Shown here: piece by piece, positions 1-7,584 of the stretch | How positions within the stretch are numbered: the first letter of the stretch is position 1 | Layout: every line of letters starts with the position of its first letter | Virus record (IMG/VR): IMGVR_UViG_3300027759_000303 | Location: 1 to 29,999 of that record | Source of the DNA: a virus | DNA: 29,999 bases | Strand: one strand, 5' to 3' | Position numbers and translations under genes: made by a program | Notes under the pieces: model-generated | What the model was told of the DNA's origin: nothing | The model's input: the letters and a program-made list of their open reading frames with translations, nothing else | Database searches by the model: none

Positions 1-78
1 TTCAGAGTCAAAGGCATAGCCAGAAGCTACGGACCACACAAGGGTGGCATTAGCTAATGGCGATGAACCGTTGATCAT
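1..78 (-). CDS. Partial head/tail-junction gene, runs off the window
   Basis: An open frame starts at the ATG at 78 and leaves the window on the left, so only 26 codons are visible (begins MINGSSPLANATLVW). Its ATG overlaps the TGA of the DUF4054 gene as ATGA, which supports translational coupling and a real start. No family can be recognised from so little. In phages with DUF2184 capsids and DUF4054 connectors the next gene is usually a head-completion or tail-completion protein, so a virion role is inferred from position only. Confidence 0.55.
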   Translation of the reverse strand, partial: MINGSSPLANATLVWSVASGYAFDSE

Positions 79-389
79 GCGACAAAACCAATGGAGAAAG
101 AACCAGCGACGGTTTCAGTCATTCGTTTGAACTCTTGGCCATATTGTGTGGCCTCCAGTCCTTTGCCATATACCTTACCTTCTGTGGCACCAATTTGAAT
201 GCCCATTTGTGCAAGTTGAATGGCAACGATATGTGCAGCAAGATGCTTTACGGCACGATCAGTTTGATCTCCAAAAACATCTACACTGGCATCCGCTGTA
301 GCTTCAGTGATTGCCCCGTTTACGATTCCCGATGGATGGGGCGTAAATTCAGGGAAACGATTAAGAAACGTTGCATAAGTGACAGTCAT
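75..389 (-). CDS. DUF4054-type head-tail connector protein
   Basis: A 104-aa protein beginning MTVTYATFLNRFPEF. The opening 'FLNRFPEF' followed by a helical segment containing 'AVKHLAAHIVAIQLAQMG' resembles DUF4054, a small family of phage neck proteins that sit between portal and tail. The chosen ATG at 389 has AGGAAGG eight bases upstream; a TTG six bases earlier is less likely. The gene begins three bases after the preceding stop (392) and ends in an ATGA overlap with the next gene, so it is embedded in the leftward head operon. The family call rests on pattern recognition. A general adaptor role is more secure than the exact family. Confidence 0.65.
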   Translation of the reverse strand: MTVTYATFLNRFPEFTPHPSGIVNGAITEATADASVDVFGDQTDRAVKHLAAHIVAIQLAQMGIQIGATEGKVYGKGLEATQYGQEFKRMTETVAGSFSIGFVA

Positions 390-391
390 GG

Positions 392-778
392 TCAAGCCCT
401 TCCTGCCTTAATTGCTTCTTGACGTTTTGCAATGGCATTACGAACCCTCACTCGCCCTTCGATTTTCTTCCATGACGCCAGTTGATCTAGGTCATGAATT
501 ACTTCAATGGTCCGAGAGGCTTCAATAATGGGGAGATTGGCAAGGGTTTGCACGTCATGAGGAATAGTTTCCACAGTCGGCTGTTCCCTTACTTCTTCAA
601 TGGCGCCAATGGTCATCAATCGCTTAACGGTTGAATTGTCACGGGCTTTCTTCCATTGATCTTCTGGCACTTCTTGGTTAAGACCAGGCGCCAGTTGAAT
701 CATCCCTCCATCGGTGATAATGCCGAAGCCACCTTCACGAGGCGGATTTTCAAGCTCAGGGCGATAAGCAATTAACAT
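392..778 (-). CDS. Hypothetical protein of the head operon
   Basis: A 128-aa protein starting MLIAYRPELENPPREGG. It has a glycine-rich N-terminus, a middle part with 'DNSTVKRLMTIGAIEEV', and a basic C-terminal helix ('WKKIEGRVRVRNAIAKRQ'). I do not recognise a family. The start at 778 is preferred over a TTG at 790; neither has a convincing ribosome site. It lies 54 bases downstream of the major capsid gene and abuts the connector gene. The middle segment, threonine-valine then a run of small hydrophobics, resembles short capsid-associated or neck proteins found at this position in other phages, so a structural or assembly role is likely but not shown. Confidence 0.6.
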   Translation of the reverse strand: MLIAYRPELENPPREGGFGIITDGGMIQLAPGLNQEVPEDQWKKARDNSTVKRLMTIGAIEEVREQPTVETIPHDVQTLANLPIIEASRTIEVIHDLDQLASWKKIEGRVRVRNAIAKRQEAIKAGRA

Positions 779-832
779 TTGATTGTTCAATTAGAACTGT
801 TAATTAGCTTAACGCCCATTGCCTGTCTAGGC

Positions 833-1747
833 TCAGGCCGAAGCTTGAACGTAGATGACGCTCTTGGGATAGTACAGAGCCACACCACCCACGCGAGCGT
901 GAGCAGGAACAATGAACTCAAGACCGCGCTGCTGGGGCGGGAAAAGCTCCAACGGTTGGGGGATGTGCAGTTGCACCTTCTCAGGGTCACGCTTGTACAC
1001 AACCATGCGGTTAGTGTTCAGAACGCTATTGTCTGCATCCAACTGGTTGACGGGCTCAACGTTACGGATGTAGGGGTTGGTGCGGAGGAAATACTCAAGC
1101 ACCGTCACGTCCGAAGAATCGGAGTTACGAGTGGTGCTGATTTTGTTGTAGTCCTCGTAAGCCAACAGGATGGTGTCGGGCTGCTCCTTCATTTTGGAAG
1201 CGTTGATGATGGCGCTAACGCCATGGTTCAACAGTTCCAGCATGTCTTGAGCAGTGCCGCTAGCAGTGGCGCCAGTGAACCAACGGTCAGTGGCAATAAC
1301 GTCAACAGTGGAGTTGTTGAAGAAGCCAGCCAGGCCAACGCTCGACTCACCGAACATTGCAACGGCTTCAACTTTCTCTTCATAAGCACGACGAACGGCA
1401 GAAGCGCGACGTTGCTCAAGAGCAATGTTTGCCATTTGAGCGGCACGCAGTTCCTGCACGGTGTAGCCAAAGCTACCGCCGAACGAACGAATGTTGATGC
1501 TCTTCTCCACTTGGCTGATATCGGCACGGGGCAGATCGTCAGCAGCGTCCGCAATCAGCTTGAACTCTCCAGTGGAGTCCATGATGCGGTAGGTGAAGGT
1601 TTGTGCGCCAGGACCAGCTTCGCTGGTTACAGGCAGCAGGGTGGGGTATTTGATATCTGCATAAGTGATTTCAAATACTTGAGGGCGGATGTACTCAAGC
1701 TGACGCTCAAGAAACAGGCCCGCATCGTCCATGCGAAAATCAGACAT
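833..1747 (-). CDS. Major capsid protein, DUF2184 family
   Basis: A 304-aa protein matching the DUF2184 capsid family, an HK97-like fold that builds the icosahedral head. Family features visible: an N-terminal 'LERQLEYIRPQVFE' arm, 'AYEEKVEAVAMFGES' near residue 145, 'GLAGFFNN' just after it, and near the C-terminus 'PLELFPPQQRGLEFIVPAHA' then a glycine-rich strand 'RVGGVALYYPKS'. The ATG at 1747 has GGAGG eight bases upstream, one of the best ribosome sites in the window, as expected for the most abundant virion protein. It follows the decoration gene by 15 bases. Length is normal for the family. No maturation cleavage site can be assigned by eye. Confidence 0.85.
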   Translation of the reverse strand: MSDFRMDDAGLFLERQLEYIRPQVFEITYADIKYPTLLPVTSEAGPGAQTFTYRIMDSTGEFKLIADAADDLPRADISQVEKSINIRSFGGSFGYTVQELRAAQMANIALEQRRASAVRRAYEEKVEAVAMFGESSVGLAGFFNNSTVDVIATDRWFTGATASGTAQDMLELLNHGVSAIINASKMKEQPDTILLAYEDYNKISTTRNSDSSDVTVLEYFLRTNPYIRNVEPVNQLDADNSVLNTNRMVVYKRDPEKVQLHIPQPLELFPPQQRGLEFIVPAHARVGGVALYYPKSVIYVQASA

Positions 1748-1762
1748 TAGTAGGGCCTCCTA

Positions 1763-2323
1763 TCAAGAATCAGCGGAGAGAGTGAAGCTGGGACCATTCA
1801 GTTCCAAGATCGCCAGTCCGCTACCAGTGGTGGAGGACAGATAGCGAGCGCCAGAAAGGCGAACAGTCTTGCCAGAAGCAAAAGCATGGCTGAATTGACC
1901 AGCCTTGCCAGTGCCGCTTGCTGAATACAGCACGCGAACGATGGAAGAAGGATTGACAGCGCCAGTCACATAGACAGCCACTGCGCCTTCGTTAGCAACG
2001 TTCAGCACTTGATCAATCTTTACGCCAGGACGGTTGTCGCTATTAAGCGCAGTCTCGTCAACGTAGGTGAGCACGTTGATGCCAACTACGGTGTCGCCGC
2101 TAGCGGAAAGGGTTTTAGCAGAGTTGGCGACGGTGCCAGCAGAGTTGTACACTTGTACATCACCGAAAGGCAGGGTGACTGCAGTTTCGTTGATATAGGT
2201 GCCAATGGTGTTGTCGCGGATGTCAGAGAGTTGGCCTTCCAGAAGCGCAGCGTGAACGAGAGCATAGCTCTGTTGCACACCGCCAGCGGAAGCGGTCCCT
2301 GACGTGGTAAAAGTTACGGCCAT
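1763..2323 (-). CDS. Head decoration / structural cement protein
   Basis: A 186-aa protein, rich in Ser, Thr, Ala, Gly and Val, with few charged residues. It starts MAVTFTTSGTASAGG and carries 'GQLSDIRDNTIGTYINE' followed by 'TLPFGDVQVYNSAG'. A near-N-terminal 'G..aD....tv.syi.e....pfG..V' pattern is typical of phage cement proteins (Gp24-like), which stabilise expanded capsids on the outside. AAGGAG lies upstream of the ATG with nine bases after the GGAG. The position between protease-scaffold and major capsid protein, with four bases to the former and fifteen to the latter, is the usual one for this role. The rest is predicted beta-rich. Confidence 0.7.
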   Translation of the reverse strand: MAVTFTTSGTASAGGVQQSYALVHAALLEGQLSDIRDNTIGTYINETAVTLPFGDVQVYNSAGTVANSAKTLSASGDTVVGINVLTYVDETALNSDNRPGVKIDQVLNVANEGAVAVYVTGAVNPSSIVRVLYSASGTGKAGQFSHAFASGKTVRLSGARYLSSTTGSGLAILELNGPSFTLSADS

Positions 2324-2326
2324 GGG

Positions 2327-2944
2327 TCAGCGCTCCTTAGAGACGGAGAGAGGGGATTTCCAAGCATTCTGCAGCTTGTCCATATAGGACGAAGGAGCAG
2401 ACATTGGGGAAGCAATGGAAGCAACGGCTTTACGCAGTTCTTCCGTAGCAGCAGAATCGCCACGAGGAGCAGATTCAGCCAAGGTGTCGAACATCGCAGT
2501 CACATAATCATCGGAACGCTCCGACAGATCAGCATCACCACGAACAGCCTTAATGGAAGCTTCCATGATTTCACGGGCAGATTTGCCAGCGAAGTCAAAA
2601 GCGGAGTCAAGGGAAGTGCGAGCTTTGTCAATCAGCGCAATGCGCTCTTCAACAAGGCTGTCAACATTCACTTGCTTAGCAGCGTCAAGGTCAGTCTTGA
2701 GGCTTTCCACTTCTTCGGCAAGAGCATCGGCCCGCCCTTCGGCAGAGTCGCACTTACCTTTCATTTCCTTTTGCATGGCATCCATTTCTTCCTTCATTTC
2801 GGAAGCTTTGGACATCATGCCATCGTACATTTTCTTCATGTCCTCGTAGGACTTTTTGGCGTCTTCCCGTTCTTTAGTGACAGCTAGAGCTACGCTCTCG
2901 GTCACCTCAAACTCAGCGCCATCAAAGTTGACTTTTGCAGTCAT
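2327..2944 (-). CDS. Scaffold protein from an internal in-frame start
   Basis: Inside the protease-scaffold gene, an ATG at 2944 (residue 193 of the long form, begins MTAKVNFDGAEFEV) is preceded by GAGG with eight bases between, as good a ribosome site as that of the capsid gene. It falls exactly between the protease domain and the coiled-coil region. Use of this start would give a free 205-aa scaffold in excess over protease, the arrangement known from lambda (Nu3 within C). The ribosome site and reading frame are seen in the sequence. That it is used is an inference. Confidence 0.55.
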   Translation of the reverse strand: MTAKVNFDGAEFEVTESVALAVTKEREDAKKSYEDMKKMYDGMMSKASEMKEEMDAMQKEMKGKCDSAEGRADALAEEVESLKTDLDAAKQVNVDSLVEERIALIDKARTSLDSAFDFAGKSAREIMEASIKAVRGDADLSERSDDYVTAMFDTLAESAPRGDSAATEELRKAVASIASPMSAPSSYMDKLQNAWKSPLSVSKER

Positions 2945-3520
2945 AGATGGTTCCTCAATGGGAGTAAATAGAGAAGGATCGGCAGCATCCAGACGGTCTA
3001 GATGAAGCTTCACTTGCGGGCCAGCGCGGCCCCTACGAACAACAGCAATGTGATTTCCGCTGATTTCCTTTTGGATGCCATCGTAATTCTCACCACTGTC
3101 AGTAACGCCTGGAGTCGCTTCATAATTGACGCGATAACCAGCGCTGACCTCCTTCGCATCACCGCGCATAATGCGCTCAATGGCTTCCTGATCAGTGATG
3201 GTCATAACAGCACGAACGAATCCGTCGTCATATACCACTTCAGTGCCACTAAAGCCAATTTGATAGTCCTTTGTATTGGCGCTATCTAATAGGACTGGAG
3301 GATGCTCAAGAGTAATCGCTTTGCCCGCAAATGAGGCCAAGCTTTCAGGAGACGCCACTTCACCTTCGGGACGATATTCACGACGAATGGAACCGTCTGC
3401 ATCGGTGTACATTTGTACACCAGTGCGTGCGATGGTTGCCCAAGCACGGAGATAACCTTCGGGGGTTAGCTCGTACTTGTCAATCGGCGCTACGTCGTAA
3501 CGAAAGCATGTGTCGCTCAT
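2327..3520 (-). CDS. DUF2213 prohead protease fused to scaffold
   Basis: A 397-aa protein with two parts. Residues 1 to about 180 match DUF2213 phage maturation proteases: 'TLEHPPVLLDSAN', 'VSAGYRVNYEATPG', then 'NHIAVVRRGRAGPQVKL'. Residues 190-397 form an acidic/basic coiled coil ('KKSYEDMKKMYDGMMSKA' and onward) typical of scaffolds that fill the procapsid and are then digested. The ATG at 3520 has AGAG seven bases upstream; an ATG six bases earlier is also possible. The gene leads the leftward head operon. A good internal start (listed separately) would make the scaffold part alone. The fused arrangement is common in HK97-like phages. Confidence 0.8.
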   Translation of the reverse strand: MSDTCFRYDVAPIDKYELTPEGYLRAWATIARTGVQMYTDADGSIRREYRPEGEVASPESLASFAGKAITLEHPPVLLDSANTKDYQIGFSGTEVVYDDGFVRAVMTITDQEAIERIMRGDAKEVSAGYRVNYEATPGVTDSGENYDGIQKEISGNHIAVVRRGRAGPQVKLHLDRLDAADPSLFTPIEEPSMTAKVNFDGAEFEVTESVALAVTKEREDAKKSYEDMKKMYDGMMSKASEMKEEMDAMQKEMKGKCDSAEGRADALAEEVESLKTDLDAAKQVNVDSLVEERIALIDKARTSLDSAFDFAGKSAREIMEASIKAVRGDADLSERSDDYVTAMFDTLAESAPRGDSAATEELRKAVASIASPMSAPSSYMDKLQNAWKSPLSVSKER

Positions 3521-3557
3521 GAGCATACTCTATCAAATAATAATATGCGCGATAGAC

Positions 3558-3569
3558 TAACTTAGGTTA
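3558..3569. promoter_or_regulatory. Possible operator dyad between divergent genes
   Basis: The 61-base gap between the leftward protease gene and the rightward Xre gene is AT-rich and holds TAAC-TTAG-GTTA, an inverted repeat with 4-bp arms ending 12 bases before the Xre ATG. Placement suits autoregulation by the Xre protein. The arms are short, so chance is a real alternative. No clear -35/-10 pair was found here. Confidence 0.25.
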
Positions 3570-3581
3570 TCCTGCCTAGAA

Positions 3582-3878
3582 ATGCAGCACATTCAACATC
3601 GCCGTCTCACCACTCGCCTTCAGGCGCCAATTGTCACCATTCAAGAAAGTAGGCAAGTTATTGGAAAAAGAATGAAAGAAGCTCGTCTAAACTGTGGTTT
3701 GTCACAAGCAAACATTGCCGAAATATTGCATTGTGATCAAACTACTATCTCACGAATGGAACGTGGACAAATCTCCCCTGACTGCGCCCAGATTCGTATT
3801 CTTAGCTCTGTTTTTCAGCTCTCTATTTTGTACCTGCTCGGTTATCCTACGTTTGTGGTTTCCGCAGTAAGCAGTTAA
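3582..3878 (+). CDS. Xre/Cro-type helix-turn-helix regulator
   Basis: A 98-aa protein with one HTH_3 domain from about residue 25 to 85: 'IGKRMKEARLNCGLSQANIA' gives the first helices, and 'CDQTTISRMERGQ' is the recognition helix and turn typical of the Cro/C1 family. It is the only rightward gene in the first 12 kb, diverging from the head operon, and its end overlaps the end of the next leftward gene by four bases. It probably controls one or both flanking transcription units. There is no dimerisation or peptidase domain, so it is a small Cro-like protein rather than a full LexA/CI-type repressor. A later ATG at 3673 would cut into the domain and is less likely. Confidence 0.75.
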   Translation: MQHIQHRRLTTRLQAPIVTIQESRQVIGKRMKEARLNCGLSQANIAEILHCDQTTISRMERGQISPDCAQIRILSSVFQLSILYLLGYPTFVVSAVSS

Positions 3879-4186
3879 TCGTCGTCGTTGGGTTCGCCGC
3901 GAATTTCAGCAAGTTGATCTTCTAGGTTTTCCATAATATATGCCTTTGCCATTGCTTCAATTTCAAAAGTTAGAAATTTTGCAGGCTCAAAATATTCATG
4001 AGGCTTATCGTAATAACTGACGACAAAAATGTGTGTCTCGTCGAGGCGCCCATTTTTAAAATGTTGCTCTTCAACTAGGCGCCACTGTGAAGTATCACGA
4101 TGCTCATTGGCGGAAAGGATGGCCAGTGCCTTCATCACCCCAATGCCTTCTTCTTCTTCCTCTATAACCCGTACATACTCGCTCAT
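3875..4186 (-). CDS. Hypothetical acidic protein
   Basis: A 103-aa acidic protein beginning MSEYVRVIEEEEEG and ending in a run of Asp (GEPNDDD). The centre 'WRLVEEQHFKNGRLDE' followed by 'THIFVVSYYDKP' reads like a small beta-sheet domain. The second half 'FLTFEIEAMAKAYIMENLED' is helical. I do not recognise a family. It is convergent with the Xre gene (4-base overlap of the stops) and lies downstream of the DUF6496-like gene. A weak AGGA lies close to the ATG. Codon use and CAATGG content match the surrounding phage genes. Function unknown. Confidence 0.6.
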   Translation of the reverse strand: MSEYVRVIEEEEEGIGVMKALAILSANEHRDTSQWRLVEEQHFKNGRLDETHIFVVSYYDKPHEYFEPAKFLTFEIEAMAKAYIMENLEDQLAEIRGEPNDDD

Positions 4187-4237
4187 TGTCCTGATTGGCG
4201 GCTTTCAACCATCTTAATGATTCGTTTTGCCCATGAC

Positions 4238-4501
4238 CTATTCCATTTCTTCTTCTTCCGGTTCCTCTATCTCCATGCACATCATGGTGTCAATGTAAGC
4301 ATCTACATAGGCATCGCTTTTGCCTGTCATTGACATGCCAGCTTCAGACATAGCAATGGCAATCGCCTGTTTTCTGTTGGTCACAGGCTTTTTATCACTA
4401 CCTTTAAGGGTGCCAGCCTTAAACTCGCGCATTACTTTTGCGATCTTGGCCTGCTTCGCTTTTTTAGATTTAGGCGCAGCCGCGTCGTCACGATTTTTCA
4501 T
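4238..4501 (-). CDS. DUF6496-like small basic/acidic protein
   Basis: An 87-aa protein with a lysine-rich first half ('PKSKKAKQAKIAKVMREFKA') and a glutamate-rich end. The segment 'VMREFKAGTLKGSDKKPVTN' followed by 'RKQAIAIAMSEAGM' matches the short DUF6496 signature (basic helix, 'Gs.kkVtnrkQAiAIAlseA'), found in many phages and bacteria. No biochemical role is known to me. The lysine-rich helix suggests nucleic-acid contact. The ATG at 4501 is used here; a TTG at 4519 would add six residues and start right after the previous stop at 4523. Neither has a good ribosome site. Confidence 0.65.
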   Translation of the reverse strand: MKNRDDAAAPKSKKAKQAKIAKVMREFKAGTLKGSDKKPVTNRKQAIAIAMSEAGMSMTGKSDAYVDAYIDTMMCMEIEEPEEEEME

Positions 4502-4522
4502 TGCTCTGTGGGATAACAATGG

Positions 4523-5104
4523 CTATTCTTTTACCACCGTAAACACTAAATCATCATAGCGTCCCTTTACACCACGCAAATCAATGGTTTCAAAAGTAAA
4601 GTCTTCTGGGACTTGCTGCTCTAGGGCGCTAAACCAATCAGTGCTCTGCACATCTTCAATCACTGCCATGCCACCTTCAGCAAGCAACGGAAGATACAGG
4701 GAAAGAAATTTGCACTGACTTTCTAGCGTGTGCGGACCATCATCAATAATAAAATCAATGCCCTTAGGGGCTAGCTTCTGTACTTTTGCAGCAGCTTCTT
4801 TGGTGTAGGCATCTTCAAAGATAAGCTGGGAGCGTTTCAAGTCAAGATGCTCACGAATCTTAGGGTGAATGGCGTCAACGTTGTCCAAGTAGATAAAGCT
4901 TGCTTTAGGCAAATAATCTTGCCATAACAGCATTGAGCCGCCATATTGAATGCCAACTTCTGCAATGGTTGCAGGCTTGTCAATCAATGGCGAAAGAAAT
5001 TGTTCATACATTTCAATGTACGAATGGAAGGTGTCCTTGTCGGTGCCACCATCTTTTTCGTGACCATTGATGTCGTAATGAGCAATAATTTCGCGGAGAT
5101 TCAT
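4523..5104 (-). CDS. SAM-dependent methyltransferase-like protein (CmcI/Methyltransf_24 type)
   Basis: A 193-aa Rossmann-fold protein. 'ATIAEVGIQYGGSMLLWQDY' is the SAM-binding motif I with its preceding strand; 'ASFIYLDNV' is the second strand ending in an acidic residue; 'IDFIIDDGPHTLESQ' is the 'D-D-g-p-H' loop seen in CmcI/cephalosporin-hydroxylase-like and sugar O-methyltransferases; 'GGMAVIEDVQ' is the later strand. It is the last of six sugar/methyl-transfer genes reading leftward and overlaps the upstream gene by four bases (ATGA). A methyltransferase acting on a glycan made by its neighbours is the simplest reading. Substrate unknown. Confidence 0.7.
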   Translation of the reverse strand: MNLREIIAHYDINGHEKDGGTDKDTFHSYIEMYEQFLSPLIDKPATIAEVGIQYGGSMLLWQDYLPKASFIYLDNVDAIHPKIREHLDLKRSQLIFEDAYTKEAAAKVQKLAPKGIDFIIDDGPHTLESQCKFLSLYLPLLAEGGMAVIEDVQSTDWFSALEQQVPEDFTFETIDLRGVKGRYDDLVFTVVKE

Positions 5105-5721
5105 GGCGTGAAATAAGCAGGGCAGTAGCTGTTAGATGAGCAAGCTTGATTGTAATGGTCCAAATTGGTTTCATACATGTTGGCAATCTTACCCTCAATG
5201 GAACCAATCCAAAATTCTTGACTCATGCGATCATGGTCATTAAGGAAACCAGGGTCTAGCTTTTGCAAGAACGAAGCATTGGCCCACCAGTAATTACCAG
5301 ACGAATGCGGCACTGGGAACGTTCTCCAGTTCACTCCCACCACATCGTGACTATCAAGCAATGCAACGGCTTCTCGCCATTTCACCAGGATGAAATGCTG
5401 CATCATCATGCGCCAATCATCTTGATTTTTGGTGGGATGTGAAATACCCTTGCTATGGAAGTAAAGGATTTGTGAATCAGGGAATTCTTCTGCATATTGC
5501 TTGGCTAGCAGCAAAGATGGTTTTTCGGAAAAGCCGTCTGTTCTATAAATTGTTTCATAGCCAATTGATGGCACTGGGAGCTGCCCATTGATTGAAATGG
5601 TTAAGCGGGCATTGTCCATTAAGCCGCTCATAAAGAGTAGTCCCATTTGCTCGCTAAACAATTGCTCCCAGTCATGAGCCTGGTACAAATGGTAAACAAT
5701 AATCAGCTTTTTATTTGTCAT
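5101..5721 (-). CDS. Putative glycosyltransferase, uncharacterised family
   Basis: A 206-aa protein starting MTNKKLIIVYHLYQ. It contains 'QILYFHSKGISHPTKNQDDW' and then 'DVVGVNWRTFPVPHSSGNYW' followed by 'WANASFLQKLDP'. The combination HSKG, DVVG and GNYWWAnasyl recurs in uncharacterised GT-A-like proteins of phages and giant viruses that sit in glycan clusters; I infer a glycosyltransferase but have no named family. The ATG at 5721 overlaps the upstream gene end by 11 bases, and its own stop overlaps the next gene by four, so all three are coupled. No DXD motif of the canonical kind is seen. Confidence 0.6.
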   Translation of the reverse strand: MTNKKLIIVYHLYQAHDWEQLFSEQMGLLFMSGLMDNARLTISINGQLPVPSIGYETIYRTDGFSEKPSLLLAKQYAEEFPDSQILYFHSKGISHPTKNQDDWRMMMQHFILVKWREAVALLDSHDVVGVNWRTFPVPHSSGNYWWANASFLQKLDPGFLNDHDRMSQEFWIGSIEGKIANMYETNLDHYNQACSSNSYCPAYFTP

Positions 5722-6868
5722 TTGCAATGGGAAGTAATGTCATAATGCGGCCATCAAAGTCTTTCCGCAGGGATGCTTCAATGTAGTCCGCAAAGTTATG
5801 AGCAAGAATAATTACTGTATCGTAATCTTTCAACGCGCTTCTATCAACCACTTGAAATCCAGTGCCTGGAACATAGAGCCCTTGCTTTTCAACAGTGTCG
5901 TCTACGACTACTGTTTTACCCATCGTATTAATATTCAAATTAAGAGCATTCAAGAATACACAACCCTTTGCTGCAGCGCCAAAGAAACAAATCCTTCCAA
6001 GTTCTTTTGTGGCAAGAATGCGATCAAAGTAACAACGCAAATCAGCAATAGTTTGATCAAAATTGCATAGATCAACTGCTTCTTTCTCTTGCTTTTTGAT
6101 TACGGACAGGTCTATTGCCCGTGCTCCAAGTTCTTTGTTTGTCATCCAAAGTCGCATTGTCCCCCCATGAATAACCTGAGGGAAGAGGGCAATAATTCTC
6201 AAGCCATATTGCTTAAACAGTGTTTCCAGCGGGGAAATGAGCCAGTAATAATAATGCTCATGGTAAAATTGATCAAACTGGCCAGTGGTAATAGTGTCTA
6301 AGGTGTAAGGAAATTCCAAAATCCATAGGCCATCTAAAAACTTAACGATGCCACCCATGAAGGCATGAATATCTTTAGTGTGTTGAAATACATTAGTGGA
6401 AACAATTAAATTTGCTTTTGGCAAATCCATTTGATCATTAAATTGTCCACACACAAATTCATTACCCGCCTGCTCATTAACTTCTCGCAGGTTCTGCCCC
6501 ATGTCTACATTAATAAAGCGCGTTGGCTTTATTCCACTCCAAAACTCGTTCTCTGCGGATGCCTCACGAAAGGCATTCAACAGTGTTCCATCATTGCCGC
6601 CCACGTCAATAATTGTGGGCAAATTGAGATGGTAAATACTTTTGTATAACGCTTTGCAATGATCAATGTACGGCTGACTTACTCCGCTCCTGTAGAGATA
6701 ATGCTTGTACAGAATTTCTGGATCTACTGCATGGTCCAAATGGATCGTCAAATCCTCTTCAACAACAGCCTTCAATGGGAACTGTTCCGCTGCCATTGAC
6801 TCTTCCTTGCTGCTACACAAATTGTTTACCAATGGCTGGGTGCCCAAGTCAAGGATGGTTTTGGTCAT
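5711..6868 (-). CDS. C-methyltransferase-like protein without zinc-binding cysteines
   Basis: A 385-aa protein laid out like the sugar C-methyltransferase family (TylCIII/NovU type; Methyltransf_13, _23 and _14). 'ILDLGTQPLVNNLC' matches the 'LG.qPlaN' box; 'PTIIDVGGNDGTLLNAF' is SAM motif I; 'YHEHYYYW' is the conserved 'HEH..y' catalytic-region box; the C-terminal Rossmann part has 'RICFFGAAAKGCVFLNAL' and 'VVVDDTVEKQGLYVPGT'. The four zinc-ribbon cysteines usual at the N-terminus are absent: the protein starts after the first pair and the second pair is replaced by 'AVVEEDLTIHL'. Probably modifies an NDP-sugar or glycan; activity uncertain given the loss. Confidence 0.75.
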   Translation of the reverse strand: MTKTILDLGTQPLVNNLCSSKEESMAAEQFPLKAVVEEDLTIHLDHAVDPEILYKHYLYRSGVSQPYIDHCKALYKSIYHLNLPTIIDVGGNDGTLLNAFREASAENEFWSGIKPTRFINVDMGQNLREVNEQAGNEFVCGQFNDQMDLPKANLIVSTNVFQHTKDIHAFMGGIVKFLDGLWILEFPYTLDTITTGQFDQFYHEHYYYWLISPLETLFKQYGLRIIALFPQVIHGGTMRLWMTNKELGARAIDLSVIKKQEKEAVDLCNFDQTIADLRCYFDRILATKELGRICFFGAAAKGCVFLNALNLNINTMGKTVVVDDTVEKQGLYVPGTGFQVVDRSALKDYDTVIILAHNFADYIEASLRKDFDGRIMTLLPIANDK

Positions 6869-6870
6869 TG

Positions 6871-7584
6871 TCAATTAATAAAGCCCAAGTGGGCGCAGCT
6901 CATTGGCATATTACCAAAGAATTTGTCCTTGTACAGAACAATGCCCGAAAGCAGGCGCTCACTGAGAAATGCCATGGCGCGTTGATCGTACCCTTCTAAG
7001 GTCATGATCTGCTCCTTGTATGCATCCCACACGGGCCACAGGCAGTCGAACAAGACCCTCATAACTCGTTCGTAGGAAGCTCTAGGACCAAACAGCATTG
7101 GACCTCCCTGAAATTGGTTCTGATTCCATATGCCAGCCATCTCTGATGCCGTGAACGGCAACTTTCCCTGCATTGCTAGTTCCATTGTCATTTCAATGCC
7201 AGGAAATGAATGCCCCCCTTGAAACTGCTGAGCGAGGGAACAGCTAAAGATGCAAGGCTCGGAAGTGTATAGCACTGAACTGTCTGCTCTTGCAATGGCA
7301 CCTTCGTCCCAGTAGCGCCTGTACTGACAGTTGCCAATCAATGGGGCGGTGGTGTTCTTAAGGAGCCAGTACACAGCCGTCAATTCTCCCCACCATGGAT
7401 TCAAGGCGGAAATGTTGTCACCAGAATCATCTAGAAGCTTTCCTTCTTCAAGACAAGCAGTTTTCTCATCGCCTGTCAGGCTACAAGCATTGGCAACAAT
7501 GATTTGTAAATTAGTGCTAGAGGAGAAACGGAGCGGTGTGTTATTCATGCACACCGCAAACATTGACAAATCAGAGGGCTGCAT
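6871..7584 (-). CDS. DUF4422 glycosyltransferase-like protein
   Basis: A 237-aa protein of the DUF4422 type. The family signature is clear: 'NPWWGELTAVYWLLKNT' followed by 'APLIGNCQYRRYWDEG' (typically 'N..y.ElTa.YW.wkN....yiGl.HYRRyf'), and a later 'YDQRAMAFLSERLLS' corresponding to the family's 'R...fiaErll..y'. DUF4422 proteins are predicted glycosyltransferases found in capsular and phage glycan clusters. The gene overlaps the upstream GT32-like gene by 14 bases and is followed without a gap by the C-methyltransferase-like gene. Acceptor and donor sugars cannot be predicted. Confidence 0.8.
   Translation of the reverse strand: MQPSDLSMFAVCMNNTPLRFSSSTNLQIIVANACSLTGDEKTACLEEGKLLDDSGDNISALNPWWGELTAVYWLLKNTTAPLIGNCQYRRYWDEGAIARADSSVLYTSEPCIFSCSLAQQFQGGHSFPGIEMTMELAMQGKLPFTASEMAGIWNQNQFQGGPMLFGPRASYERVMRVLFDCLWPVWDAYKEQIMTLEGYDQRAMAFLSERLLSGIVLYKDKFFGNMPMSCAHLGFIN

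Noticed and set aside
779-1750. 323-codon rightward open frame opposite the capsid gene
   Set aside because: It is the antisense shadow of the major capsid gene, which has family motifs and a strong ribosome site.
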